From assembly GCA_914767715.1 (NCBI GenBank), contig OU612074.1, positions 1,565,501 through 1,629,500 on the forward strand: a stretch of 64,000 nucleotides of DNA, written 5' to 3'. Position numbers and translations under genes: made by a program. Source of the stretch: Membranipora membranacea. Taxonomy: Eukaryota > Bryozoa > Gymnolaemata > Cheilostomatida > Membraniporidae. Of this stretch, positions 35,699 to 50,600 are shown piece after piece (position 1 is the stretch's first letter; each line of letters begins with the position of its first letter). The notes under the pieces were generated by a model. The model was not told the origin of the DNA, did not search any database, and was given only the letters and a program-made list of their open reading frames with translations.

Positions 35699-38600
35699 AT
35701 GTATCCAGCAAAGAGAAAAAAACTGGATGAAGGAGGAAATGATGAAGGCCAGGCTACAGATCGAATCGCTGGTGGTGAGTGGAGTAATCGGGCTTCGGGC
35801 TCAGATCGGCCTGGTGGTGGTGAGTTGTGTATTTAGGAAAATAAGGTGGCCTTGCTTGCTCTGGACACCCCTCAGGGTAATCACCCCACAGTGTTCTGGT
35901 AAATCTGCTTAATCAGAGACCTACAACAGTCCTAAATATTGCTGTCATTCAATTGAATTAATTATCATCCTCATGTCATCGTTATTGTTAGTTATTCACT
36001 ATTATTCAGTATGTATAATACAGACTGTATCTTTAGACAAATCCAGAGGCTTAATACTAGGGATGTGAAGTATGCCTTTTCATCTAACCAACAAGCGCAA
36101 GACGAAGCAGCGATTAGAATATTAGAACCCTGAAGTAAATCAAAATATGGGTGGTCTGTTCCTCCATGAGGTTGTGTCTAGTTTTGTGAAACATGAGACT
36201 TTGTCCGCCCACACAACCCACACAATACTTACTTGAAGGTACAGAGGTTCTTTAGTTTTTATATGACTATATGAACCTCTAACTAACTGTTTTAACATTC
36301 ATAGCAGAACAAAGACTTCCTCTACCTGGTTATACTCAATATGAACAAAGTCATTACCAAACAAACCAGCATCATCAGAGACAAGATCTGTATCATACAG
36401 CTACAAGTCATCAGACACTACAGGATGTACAGCAGTCCAAACCACTAGACTTATCTGTGAAGCAGTCAGCTCACACAACCACACAGACAGTGGGTGAGTT
36501 TTGTTTTGTTCAGTACATGGATATTTGCGTGCAAGAACACATGTTTTATAAAGGGGAAAAATATATATTATATATGTTTATGGACAATGATTTATTGATT
36601 GATGAGTACTTTATTATCGATCAAAATACATTTGCAACGAATGACTATGTATGTAGTGGATCTGATTTGACATAAATTGATAAAAAGACTTCAGTACGTT
36701 GGTTAGAAAAAACAATTGAAATAAAACAGGATTTGGTCACATCATCGGTTACAGAGTCTATATATAACTGCCATATTTAGTGAAAAGGCATTTAGCTGCA
36801 ATGGCAGTAGTGTGCTTTATGATTTTGGATTTATTGCTCACTAGTCTCTTAGGTCTGCAGTTCTGGTTTTCAGATCGAGTTGGCAGGATGTTGCTATGAA
36901 GCGAGGCTTTCTTCTGGCAGTATAGTATACATGTCATTTGTAGAACATCAGTAAGCATTTCAAGATTGGCTACTTGGCGGCGCTGTGTGTAACTCTCTAG
37001 TTCAGGATAGATGATTTTGAGTGCTAGCCTTTGTATACGCTCTATTTTGTCTATGCATTGCTGACTTACAAATGGAAACCATGCAGGAGCTGCATATGTT
37101 GCTACAGGTATGATATTTCCTTTGTACATATGTAAGAGACTGCTCTTGCTGACTCCATAGCGCTTAAGATTAATGAGGCCGTGGCACTTAGATCTGCATG
37201 CACTGACCATTTTTCCAACATGTGTTGAGAATGTGAGATGTGTGTCTAGTGTCACTCCAAGAAGTCTGAAGGTGGAGACATCTTCGATCGGAGAGTCCTG
37301 TATGGTTATACATGGGATGGTTGGAGGTTTCCTCAGGTTGATTATCATTGTCTTGGTTTTCTTTGTGTTCAGAGTGAGGCAGTTCTCTCGGCTCCAGCTA
37401 CTGATGTCGTCTGCAGCTGGTTGAAGGGTGGATGTTGATCTGTTGGTGATGGTGGTGTATGCTGTTGTGTCATCGGCATACTTGATGATCTTTGAAGAAG
37501 TTGACGGCATGTCATCCACAAACTAGATAGTGTTCATGATTTCTAATCGCCAGTGACAGAGAGGCAGTTAACCAGATATAGTCATGCTGTGATGTAGCCT
37601 GACAGGCTTTGTTCAGCGGGGGGGGGGGGAAACCTTGTCAACTCTTGCGAACGAGCTGTCGATAGGTTGATTCGTTCCATTTTGAAATCAGGTAGAAGAC
37701 TCCATTTACCCTGGGATAAATTGGACTCGGAAATGAGAAAACCGACATTTTAGGAATGTTTAGAAGAGTGGTCTTCTCGTAAAATTGGGGAGAAAACTCT
37801 TCTAAAATATCGGGAGTCCTATTTTTCCGATCTAATTTAAATATAGTGTTCACCCCGATTTAAACAGGGAATAACAAAGAGGGGACAACTGAACTTACCA
37901 ACAGCTCATTCGCATAGCTGACAAGTTTTGTTCCCCCCTCCTACCGAAAAAAGCTTGTCCAGACAGGCTAGCAGTGATGCTGATATCAGTAAACCATTCA
38001 ATGGTGGATACCCAGCATATGTTGTCTTCTCTTGTCTCTCTCTCTCTCTCTCTCTCTTCCCTATGTTTTCTCTCATGTCTCTATGTAGGTCATACTCCCT
38101 TATTACAAGATAACCGAGCACAGTCTGAGTCAGATACACAGAGCCAGCTGGACAATGACTTCCCTACTGTTAGTAGACACCTGGAGTCCTCATTCTATGA
38201 GAATCAAACTCTCCCACACAGAAATAAGACAGTCCTTCACTCAGGAGATAAAGGTATGTCCAGGTTTAAAGTTAGCCATACATAAAATAAGACATTCATG
38301 TTATTCGATTAGCTTATAATAACTGTGGCACAGATTGCTTTGGTATAAGTTTAGATATAGGCGATGGTGAGATGTCGCCAATGCAATCTGTTAGTGTGCT
38401 TGCCAGCTCACTGCCAGGCAAATGGTGTAGAGTGTTTGAGTCCAGCATGGTAGATTGTTTCAGTACCCAGCACCTTCGGGTGCAGCTATCACCTAGGTAC
38501 CTGAGTACATAAAAACCGTTATAAAAGGTTGTCTGTTCTATTGCTATGAGGGCATAACTCCGAATCACGTTAATATGAAAAATGATCATTGCGACAGTAT

Positions 38601-41600
38601 TATGTATCGGAATTCACGTGATTTCGCAACCTCTTAGTGGATATCATGTTAGTATTTTATGTGATGGTCATAACTTAGTATCAGTTATTATCTCACAAAC
38701 CTTGGTGCAGATCCTACATAACTTCCGCTGAGAAAATCTTCTGCATGTGGCTATGGCTGTGCAAAAAGAGTTGTCGCATCCTTCAGTATGCGTAGTCAGA
38801 AGACATGAAGTACCATTACAGGGCCGTCAAATAAATAGGAAAATACCTCAGCAGTTAAATATATGTGACATAACCTGTACCAATACCTGAATATCTAATA
38901 TAACTGACAATTGATTGAATGATTATGTCCTTAACTTTTCTGATATGTGTTGTACTAAATGTTGGAAAAAAATAATTAGGTGTTTTTCAGTCTTAGTGTA
39001 TAACTGTTCTGCAAAACTTTACGCTGAAACCGTCTTCAAGTGTGTTCCAAAACTGCCATAATAATTCTTGGTCAGTTTTTAAATTACGCAATATCACAGT
39101 ATTCTTTAGCTGAATTTTCCAAGTTTACCTCCATTAAACACAACATGACTTGTATCTACACCTATCTATATAACATGTATATAACATTTCCAGCAAATAA
39201 ACTGATGACAACTTATAGTTGCTGACTCAGTAAATACCAATAAACAACCTCTTGTGATGTTAGGACACCCATGAAGACTCAGTGTCGTCAGATTAAAACT
39301 AGACAGTTTTTAGTATTTAGGACAAAATCTAGTAATTTATTTGAGACGGAAATATAACCATCAGGACGATATCGTAAAGTATTTATACTTGCAGAGTATG
39401 AAGTCTGGTACAGAGATGATAGTCAGCCTGATATAAAAAATATATCTGACCGGCCAAACTACAGCAAACGTACTCTAGATGAGCTATTAACAGCTACAGA
39501 AGGTCACACTGTAACACATATGGCTATAAAAGGAGACATACCACCACTACAACAGATAGCACCTGATCTCAAACAGCTGGTGTTAGGAAATATTACTGAT
39601 GTAGATCAGTTAGAGATGTGAGTGGTATGATCTCTGTAAGAAATTCTGTCGTCATCATCTGAAGGCAACTCTAATATGTTGATATCAGTAATGATAGATT
39701 ATGTATGTCCTAAAGACAGCATTGCGATTCCATTTCCAACCAAAAAATTGGCAATCATCCATCAATTGATCATCGGAAATTACATTCAATTTGTAAAAAC
39801 CTAATAATAATGTTGTGCTTAGATAAAATACCATGAGACCCTCTTTGATACTTTCCTATTGATTGAAAAACGCAAAGATATGTACATGAAACGGCGCAGG
39901 TGGTAAAATACATACATATTGCAAGCAAGTCAGATATGTAAAAAGAATTACTGTAAGTAAGGATGAAATTATTGACCATTTTACCTGCGTCAAAACTAAT
40001 GTTAATATTAGCCCTGGAATTTGCAAAAACAAAGTCTTAATTGACATCTTCTATGGCAAAAAATCTCACTCCAGCTATTAGCGCCACAATTATTTAGTTC
40101 TATCAGCTTTGCTAGCATTGCCCTGAAATTGCATGTAATAGTTGTGCCGACAGATAAAGTGCAGCACAGCATGCTGATATGTTACATTGTGACGTATATC
40201 ACTGAGACCCACTTTTGTATTTTGCTTCATTATAGCATCAGACTAAACTAGAGGTTCTGAACTTAAGTATTAATGGCAGGATCAGTTCTTTACCGAACTG
40301 TATCGCTGAACTGTAATTCGTTACTGTAAGGATAAATTCATTTACCATTTAAATTGGTTGGAAAATTAATGTTCAACTTAAAAATAAAATTGTTAGCCCC
40401 GGAGTCGCATTTATCCAGTAATAAATCATAGATTCAGCAAACCCATAAAGCCTCAGGTTGTTTGCCCATAATAGGAGAGGGTAAATACTAGAAAAGCTGA
40501 TGATGCTTACTGTATAATAAAAAATAGTGATCTTTTCATGATTAGTACTTTTGATGCTTGGAAGGTTTGATATTTATATTTCCAAAGACTTGCATCAACA
40601 CAGCTCAATTTTTGGGTTGGTTACACTAATTTGTCCTGTACATCACATAAAACACATCGTGTAAATACTGAGGTGTAAATGTAAATGTGTATACTATATT
40701 CTATTTCTCATTATAGCATCACTTCACTGCCTAAACTGGAGGTGCTTGATTTGTCTCATAATTACTGACTCCGCACTTTACCCAGCAGTATCGAGGAACT
40801 GAAAAGTCTAACAAACCTTTTTCCTAAATTGTCACTGTAAAGATGAATTCACTTAACTTTCGATGAAAGAGTAATGTGAATCCTAAATAGAAAAATATTA
40901 GCCTTGGTATTGCGTATCTCCAGTAACAAACATAAACTTCATAAAACCCATAGGACCTCGGGTTGTCCACTCACTGTAAGAGAGGATAAATACTAGTGAA
41001 GCTGATGAGCTCTGCTGCCTTCACTGAATAATAATAGATAGTGAATAATTCATAACTAGTATTTTAGATGGTTCGATATTTGTATTTCCACAGGCTGCAT
41101 CCTACACAGCTCAATTTTTGCGGTTGGTTGCATTAGTTTGCCCTGTACATCACTAAGAACATGTTTTGTAAATACTAAGGAGTAAATATAAATATGTATA
41201 CTTTATTCTCTTTCTTATTATAGCATCACTTCACTGCCTAAACTAGAGGTGTTGAAGTTATCCTGTAATAGGAGACTCCGCACTTTACCCAGCAGTATCG
41301 GGGAACTGAAAAGTCTAACAAACTTAGTTATAGTTGGCTGTGATATTACTGAGATACCAGAGAGGTAAGTATAATATATATTTCAATTGCTCAGGTCATA
41401 TTGTTGGCAGGTCATATATAGATAGTGTGTTAACGGTGAGTAAATATCCACAGCTAAGATTGTTCCTTTCAATCCTAGAGATTGTCCTACTGCAAAAAAC
41501 TACCTTTGATGTGGACTAAAATTTTCAATAATATGAATATTTTGGCTTTGGGAGGCAGTCTCAGTTTCAGTATTTGGATACAAGGCAGGAATTTTCCTAA

Positions 41601-44600
41601 ATTGTCACTGTAAAGATGAATTCACTTAACTTTCGATGAAAGATTAATGTGAATCCTAAAAAGAAAAATATTAGACTTGGTATTGCGTTTCTCCAGTAAC
41701 AAACATAAACTTCATAAAACCCATAGGACCTCGGGTTGTCCACTCACTGTAAGAGAGGATAAATACTAGTGAAGCTGATGAGCTCTGCTGCCTTCACTAA
41801 ATAATAATAATAGATAGTGATTAATTCATAACCAGTATTTTAGATGGTTCGATATTTGTATTTCCACAGGCTGCATCCTACACAGCTCAATTTTTGCGGT
41901 TGGTTGCATTAGTTTGCCCTGTACATCACTTAGAACATGTTCTGTAAATACCAAGGAGTAAATATAAATATGTATACTTTATTCTCTTTCTTATTATAGC
42001 ATCACTTCACTGCCTAAACTAGAGGTGTTGAAGTTATACAATATTCACGGACTCCGCACTTTACCCAGCAGTATCGGGGAACTGAAAAGTCTAACGAACT
42101 TAGCTATAGTTGGCTGTGATATTACTGAGATACCAGAGAGGTAAGTTTAATATATATATATTTCAATTGCTCAGGTCATATTGCTGCCAGGTCATATATA
42201 GATAGTGTGTTAACGGTGAGTAGATATCCACAGCTAAGATTGTTCCTTTCAATCCTAGAGATTGTCCTACTGCAAAAAACTACCTTTGATGTGGACTAAA
42301 ATTCTCAATAATATGAATATTTTGGCTTTGGAAGGCAGTCTCAGTTTCAGTATTTGGATACAAGGCAGGAATTTTCCTAAATTGTCACTGTAAAGATGAA
42401 TTCAATTAACTTTCGATGAAAGATTAATGTGAATCCTAAAAAGAAAAATATTAGCCTTGGTATTGCGTTTCTCCAGTAACAAACATAAACTTCATAAAAC
42501 CCATAGGACCTCGGGTTGTCCACTCACTGTAAGAGAGGATAAATACTAGTGAAGCTGATGAGCTCTGCTGCCTTCACTAATAATAATAATAGATAGTGAT
42601 TATTTCATAACTAGTATTTTGGATGTTTCGATATTTGTATTTCCACAGACTGCATCCTACACAGCTCAATTTTTGCGGTTGGTTGCATTAGTTTGCCCTG
42701 TACATCACTTAGAACATGTTTTGTAAATACCAAGGGGTAAATATAAATATGTATACTTTATTCTCTTATTATAGCATCACTTCACTGCCTAAACTAGAGG
42801 TGTTGGAGTTATCCAGTAATATAGGACTCCATACTTTACCCAGCAGTATCGGGGAACTGAAAAGTCTAACAAACTTAGTTATAGATTACTGTGATATTAC
42901 TGAGATACTAGAGAGGTACGTATAATATATATATATTTCAATTCCTCAGGTCATATTGTTGGCAGGTCATATATAGATAGTGTGTTAACGGTGAGTAAAT
43001 ATCCACAGCTAAGATTGTTCCTTTCAATCCTAGAGATTGTCCTACTGCAAAAAACTACCTTTGATGTGGACTAAAATTCTCAATAATATGAATATTTTGG
43101 CTTTGGGAGGCAGTCTCAGTTTCAGTATTTGGATACAAGGCAGGAATTTTCCTAAATTGTCACTGTAAAGATGAATTCAATTAACTTTCGATGAAAGATT
43201 AATGTGAATCCTAAAAAGAAAAATATTAGCCTTGGTATTGCGTTTCTCCAGTAACAAACATAAACTTCATAAAACCCATAGGACCTCGGGTTGTCCACTC
43301 ACTGTAAGAGAGGATAAATACTAGTGAAGCTGATGAGCTCTGCTGCCTTCACTAAATAATAATAGATAGTGATTAATTCATAACTAGTATTTTAGATGGT
43401 TCGATATTTGTATTTCCACAGGCTGCATCCTACACAGCTCAATTTTTGCGGTTGGTTGCATTAGTTTGCCCTGTACATCACTAAGAACATGTTTTGTAAA
43501 TACTAAGGAGTAAATATAAATATGTATACTTTATTCTCTTTCTTATTATAGCATCACTTCACTGCCTAAACTAGAGGTGTTGGAGTTATTCTGTAATAGA
43601 GGACTCCATACTTTACTCAGCAGTATCGGGGAACTGAAAAGTCTAACAAACTTAGTTATAGATAACTGTGAAATTACTGAGATACCAGAGAGGTACGTAT
43701 AATATATATATATTTCAATTCCTCAGGTCATATTGTTGGCAGGTCATATATAGATAGTGTGTTAACGGTGAGTAAATATCCACAGCTAAGATTGTTCCTT
43801 TCAATCCTAGAGATTGTCCTACTGCAAAAAACTACCTTTGATGTGGACTAAAATTCTCAATAATATGAATATTTTGGCTTTGGGAGGCAGTCTCAGTTTC
43901 AGTATTTGGATACAAGGCAGGAATTTTCCTAAATTGTCACTGTAAAGATGAATTCAATTAACTTTCGATGAAAGATTAATGTGAATCCTAAAAAGAAAAA
44001 TATTAGCCTTGGTATTGCGTTTCTCCAGTAACAAACATAAACTTCATAAAACCCATAGGACCTCGGGTTGTCCACTCACTGTAAGAGAGGATAAATACTA
44101 GTGAAGCTGATGAGCTCTGCTGCCTTCACTAATAATAATAATAGATAGTGATTATTTCATAACTAGTATATTGGATGTTTCGATATTTGTATTTCCACAG
44201 ACTGCATCCTACACAGCTCAATTTTGCGGTTGGTTGCATTAGTTTGCCCTGTACATCACTTAGAACATGTTTTGTAAATACCAAGGAGTAAATATAAATA
44301 TGTATACTTTATTCTCTTATTATAGCATCACTTCACTGCCTAAACTAGAGGTGTTGGAGTTATCCAATAATATAGGACTCCATACTTTACCCAGCAGTAT
44401 CGGGGAACTGAAAAGTCTAACAAACTTAGTTATAAATTTCTGTGGTATTACTGAGATACCAGAGAGGTACGTATAATATATATATATTTCAATTCCTCAG
44501 GTCATATTGTTGGCAGGTCATATATAGATAGTGTGTTAACGGTGAGTAGATATCCACAGCTAAGATTGTTCCTTTCAATCCTAGAGATTGTCCTACTGCA

Positions 44601-47600
44601 AAAAACTACCTTTGATGTGGACTAAAATTCTCAATAATATGAATATTTTGGCTTTGGGAGGCAGTCTCAGTTTCAGTATTTGGATACAAGGCAGGAATTT
44701 TCCTAAATTGTCACTGTAAAGATGAATTCAATTAACTTTCGATGAAAGATTAATGTGAATCCTAAAAAGAAAAATATTAGCCTTGGTATTGCGTTTCTCC
44801 AGTAACAAACATGAACTTCATAAAACCCATAGAACCTCGGGTTGTCCACTGACTGTAAGAGAGGATATATACTAGTGAAGCTGATGAGCTTTGCTGCCTT
44901 CACTAAATAATAATAGATAGTGATTATTTCATAACTAGTATTTTGGATCGTTCGATATTTGTATTTCCACAGACTGCATCCTACACAGTTCAATTTTTGC
45001 GGTTGGTTGCATTAGTTTGCCCAGTACATCACTTAGAACATGTTTTGTAAATACCAAGGAGTAAATATAAATATGTATACTTTATTCTCTTTCTTATTAT
45101 AGCATCACTTCACTGCCTAAACTAGAGGTGCTGGAGTTATCCTGGAATACAGGACTCCATACTTTACCCAGCAGTATCGGGGAACTGAAAAGTCTAACAA
45201 ACTTAGCTATAGTTGGCTGTGATATTACTGAGATACCAGAGAGGTAAGTTTAATATATATATATTTCAATTGCTCAGGTCATATTGCTGCCAGGTCATAT
45301 ATAGATAGTGTGTTAACGGTGAGTAGATATCCACAGCTAAGATTGTTCCTTTCAATCCTAGAGATTGTCCTACTGCAAAAAACTACCTTTGATGTGGACT
45401 AAAATTCTCAATAATATGAATATTTTGGCTTTGGAAGGCAGTCTCAGTTTCAGTATTTGGATACAAGGCAGGAATTTTCCTAAATTGTCACTGTAAAGAT
45501 GAATTCAATTAACTTTCGATGAAAGATTAATGTGAATCCTAAAAAGAAAAATATTAGCCTCGGTATTGCGTTTCTCCAGTAACAAACATAAACTTCATAA
45601 AACCCATAGAACCTCGGGTTGTCCACTGACTGTAAGAGAGGATAAATACTAGTGAAGCTGATGAGCTCTGCTGCCTTCACTAAATAATAATAGATAGTGA
45701 TTATTTCATAACTAGTATTTTGGATTGTTCGATATTTGTATTTCCACAGACTGCATCCTACACAGTTCATTTTTTGCGGTTGGTTGCATTAGTTTGCCCT
45801 GTACATCACTTAGAACATGTTTTGTAAATACCAAGGAGTAAATATAAATATGTACACTTTATTCTCTTATTATAGCATCACTTCACTGCCTAAACTAGAG
45901 GTGTTGGAGTTATCCTATATAGGACTCCATACTTTACCCAGCAGTATCGGGGAACTGAAAAGTCTAACAAACTTAGTTATAGATTGCTGTGGTATAACTG
46001 AGATACCAGAGAGGTAAGTATAATATATATATTTCAATTGCTCAGGTCATATTGCTGCCAGGTCATATATAGATAGTGTGTTAACGGTGAGTAGATATCC
46101 ACAGCTAAGATTGTTCCTTTCAATCCTAGAGATTGTCCTACTGCAAAAAACTACCTTTGATGTGGACTAAAATTCTCAATAATATGATTATTTTGGCTTT
46201 GGAGGGCAGTCTCAGTTTCAGTATTTGGATACAAGGCAGGAATTTTCCTAAATTGTCACTGTAAAGATGAATTCAATTAACTTTCGATGAAAGATTAATG
46301 TGAATCCTAAAAAGAAAAATATTAGCCTTGGTATTGCGTTTCTCCAGTAACAAACATAAACTTCATAAAACCCATAGAACCTCGGGTTGTCCACTCACTG
46401 TAAGAGAGGATAAATACTAGTGAAGCTGATGAGCTCTGCTGCCTTCACTAAATAATAATAGATAGTGATTATTTCATAACTAGTATTTTGGATGTTTCGA
46501 TATTTGTATTTCCACAGGCTGCATCCTACACAGCTCAATTTTTGCGGTTGGTTGCATTAGTTTGCCCTGTACATCACTTAGAACATGTTCTGTAAATACC
46601 AAGGAGTAAATATAAATATGTATACTTTATTCTCTTTCTTATTATAGCATCACTTCACTGCCTAAACTAGAGGTGTTGAAGTTATCCAATATTCACGGAC
46701 TCCGCACTTTACCCAGCAGTATCGGGGAACTGAAAAGTCTAACAAACTTAGTTATAGTTGGCTGTGATATTACTGAGATACCAGAGAGGTAAGTTTAATA
46801 TATATATATTTCAATTGCTCAGGTCATATTGCTGCCAGGTCATATATAGATAGTGTGTTAACGGTGAGTAAATATCCACAGCTAAGATTGTTCCTTTCAA
46901 TCCTAGAGATTGTCCTACTGCAAAAAACTACCTTTGATGTGGAATAAAATTCTCAATAATATGCTCGTCTTCTCCTAGTAAATTGCTGATATAGGATGAC
47001 AGTTCGCTGTGCGCAACAGCCTTTCCACATCAGATCTGTGTCTGTTCAGCAAAAGGCCAATTGCGCCAGGTTCTTGTTCAAGATTTTACTTATTTTTTTA
47101 TTCCGAGGCGTTCTATGCCAGTCTTTTCTTTCGTTGCTGAGCATGTCCCCAGAGTTCTTAAGTGTTGCTTGGCACAGATGACAGTCCCATAAAATCCCTG
47201 GGAATTTCATTTTTTTGATTTGGTTGTTCTTTGGGCTTGTACAGTACATACACGTACCTCAGATCGGAAGGGGACAACTTCTAAAACAACACATCAATTC
47301 ATATGAATTATTCTGTGTAAAAGCATTTCATTCATAACTACCGCATAACTACCGCAGAACTAGCTACCAGACTATATAACTGATTTGGTCTTTCTTATTA
47401 TAAAAATAACCAATAATGAGGTGAAAAATACTTTATTCCCTCCAATCTGATTGTGAAAGTTTCAATTATCGAACATTACATAAATTTCATTAGTTGAATC
47501 CTGACAGTTTTTAAATTTTGGACTGCTAAGTGAGCGTATTGAAAAGTGAAAAGAACCACAGGTCAGCACAATGCAATTATAATTCAAAGTAAACGGTGAG

Positions 47601-50600
47601 TTGGCTGAATGAAAGGAGTGCTTCAATTTGATAACAAAAGAAAGATGAAAGGGACCGAGATTAGTCAAACTGATCCAAGTTGCCATCAATCAGCCAACTA
47701 ATGAAATTTATGTAATGAAGATGAGTAATTTTTTGGACCGAGGTCAGTAATAAAGGCACCAACAATCAATGAAAACGTTACTCATCATCAAGCGCCCTGT
47801 TTGCGGAGCTGCCTCAATGACTCACCCCTCACAAAAAAGAGTGAGGCAATTCAAGTACAAAAGTACAAATGCTACCCCCTGGCGTACTCTTACAAGAACT
47901 TCAATTTGAATTTGATATGACTTTTTCTGTGAGTAGCCACACACACATCACATGCACCCAAATCACATTTCTCACCCTGAGAAATACAGTAACCTCAGTA
48001 GTACTTTAGGGCGGGATTTAAATCACCGCAGTGATTATTGGCTATGTGTAATCTGAAGTAAATGCTGCATACAACAAATCACACTTGATCACGGAAAATA
48101 ATGAAAATGATGGACTTTGATTTTTCTTTTGCTAGTAGTCATTTTTGTACTGTTGCACTTTGTCTGTTTGCTGGGAGATCCTGTGTCATTTTGTAGATAA
48201 TACAACTTCTATTACAGTATCGGAGCACTCACAAACTTAGAGAAGCTTCTGTTAAGCGGAAATGGAAGCCTCAGCACCTTACCTGATGAGATTGGAGATT
48301 TGAAGAATCTTAAAAAGCTAGATCTAAGAGAGTGCAATCTAACAGGGATACCTGATAGGTAAGTAATATAATTTCATTACTCGGAAACGTAATAATCTCC
48401 CACACCACATGAAGTGGTTAGCGTTATCCTGAACTAAAAAGAAGAAATAAATGGGTATCATTATCACTTAAGTGTGTAAATATCATATTCATGAAATATA
48501 TTTGGTCTAACTTTTCAAAGCAGTGTAAACGATGTGATTTGGTCCACAACATTTTTTTCTAAGTATGTGGATATATTATTTATTGGCTCCGGAGAGGGAA
48601 CTAAATTTGATGTGACTTTTCTCTGTGAGTAGTTAGAAGGGAAAGGTAAGCTTTGAATTTTATTAGTATCATACTGAAGAAATGATAGTTTATTCTCTTA
48701 TTACAGTATTGGGTCACTAACAAACTTAGAGGAGATTGATTTATGTATGAATAAGAGCCTTCATACCTTACCCAGCAGGATAGGAGATCTGAAGAATGTT
48801 AAAAAGTTAGATCTACATCATTGTGATCTAACAGAGATACCTGAGAGGTCAGTTTAATTTGTTTAATGGGAATAAGATGGGTGACTTATGGTTCACCAGC
48901 CAAGATAGGGGGTCAGCGATCTTGGCTTTACCTTTTACCTCAAACATGTAGGTTTGGAACTTGAGAGCCCAGCGCTCAACCTGTTTTCCTCTATGCCTTA
49001 ATAGGCATACAGTTTATTTTGATGTGAATGATTTTGCCTAGTTACCAGGTCAGAAAATGAAAATCAGATATTAACACTGCGCCCACACTACCTAATCCAG
49101 TAATTCTATCCAGTCTGCAGACAGTAATCCATCTTAAGATTCGGAGTCTTTTATTGTGGGATTTATTTCACTTTCAGTTAACACAATAATGTCTGGATTT
49201 GTAAGATGAACGATGGTGATTTATGGTCATGGTTCCTTCCAGCATTATATTTTGTATTAAAGGAAAATATTGAAATGGTTTTAGATGGCCAAATCTGCAT
49301 GCGATTGTGTGATCCATACCAGGCAGCCCAGCAGCTCCCTTCACTCCCAGATCCTGCTTATTCTAGTTATGTACTGCATATCAGGGTTCTAAACAGATCA
49401 GTATCATTTCTCTGTTTATTGCGCACACATTCAACACCTCCAATCGCTACTACTTACCTCTTCAGCTGGCTATTGTAATATGATATGATGATCATAGGTT
49501 TGTTCAAGTGTCCGAGGATCCCTCTAGCTTGTACTTGTCAAGCACATAGTCTTTGACTTACGTTGTCTCATCTAGGCTCTTCACGATAGACCTGGTCCTC
49601 TATGGTGCTGCCTCTACCTGCTTGCTTGTCTTCTCCGAGTAAATTGCTGATATAGGATGACAGTTCGCTGTGCGCAACAGCCTTCCCACATCAGATCTGT
49701 GTCTGCTCAGCAAAAGGCAAATTGTGCCAGGTTCTTGTTCAAGATTTTACTGATTTTTTTAATCCGAGGGTTCTATGCCAGTCTTTTCTTTCGTTGCTGA
49801 GCATGTCCCCAGAGTTCTGAAGTGCTGCTTGGCACAGATGACAGTCCCATACAATCCCTGGCAATTTCAGATTTTGGATTTGGTAGCTCTTTGGGCTTGT
49901 ACAGTACATACACATACCTCAGATCGGAAGGGGACAATTTCTAAACTAATACATCGTTTCATATGAATTATTCTGTGTAAAAGCATTTCATTCATAACTA
50001 CCGCATAACTAGCTACCAGACTATATAACTGATTTGGTCTTTCTTATTATAAAAATAACCAATAATGAGGTGAAAAATACTTTATTCCCTCCAATCTGAT
50101 TGTGAAAGTTTCAATTATCGAACATTACATAAATTTCATTAGTTGGATCCAGACAATTTTTATTTTTGGACCGCTAAGTGAGCGTATTGAAAAGTGAATA
50201 GAACCACAGGTCAGCACAATGCAATTATAATTCAAAGTAAACAGTGAGTTGGCCGAATGAAAGGAGTGCTTCAATTTCAGAACAAAAGAAAGATGAAAGG
50301 GACCAAGATTAGTCAAACTGATCCAAGTTGCCATCAATCAGCCAACTAATGAAATTTATGTAATGAAGATGAGTAATTATTTGGACCGAGGTCAGTAATA
50401 AAGGCACCAACAATCAATGAAAACGTTACTCACCATCAAGCGCCCTGTTTGCGGAGCTGCCTCAATGACTCACCCCTCACAAGAAAGAGTGAAGCGATTC
50501 AAGTACAAAAATACAAATGCTACCCCCTGGCGTATTCTTACAAGAACTTCAATATGAATTTGATATGACTTTCTCTGTGAGTAGCCACACACACATCACA

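Noticed and set aside
44703-45770. Two near-identical 96-residue minus-strand frames
   Set aside because: They lie in the duplicated introns of the LRR array; the other six units have the same DNA with stops, so there is no coding constraint.
49290-49470. Possible Gypsy integrase zinc-finger (minus strand, [14 protein letters not shown])
   Set aside because: Only a few residues match, the frame is interrupted, and the position is not colinear with the nearby RNase H fragment.
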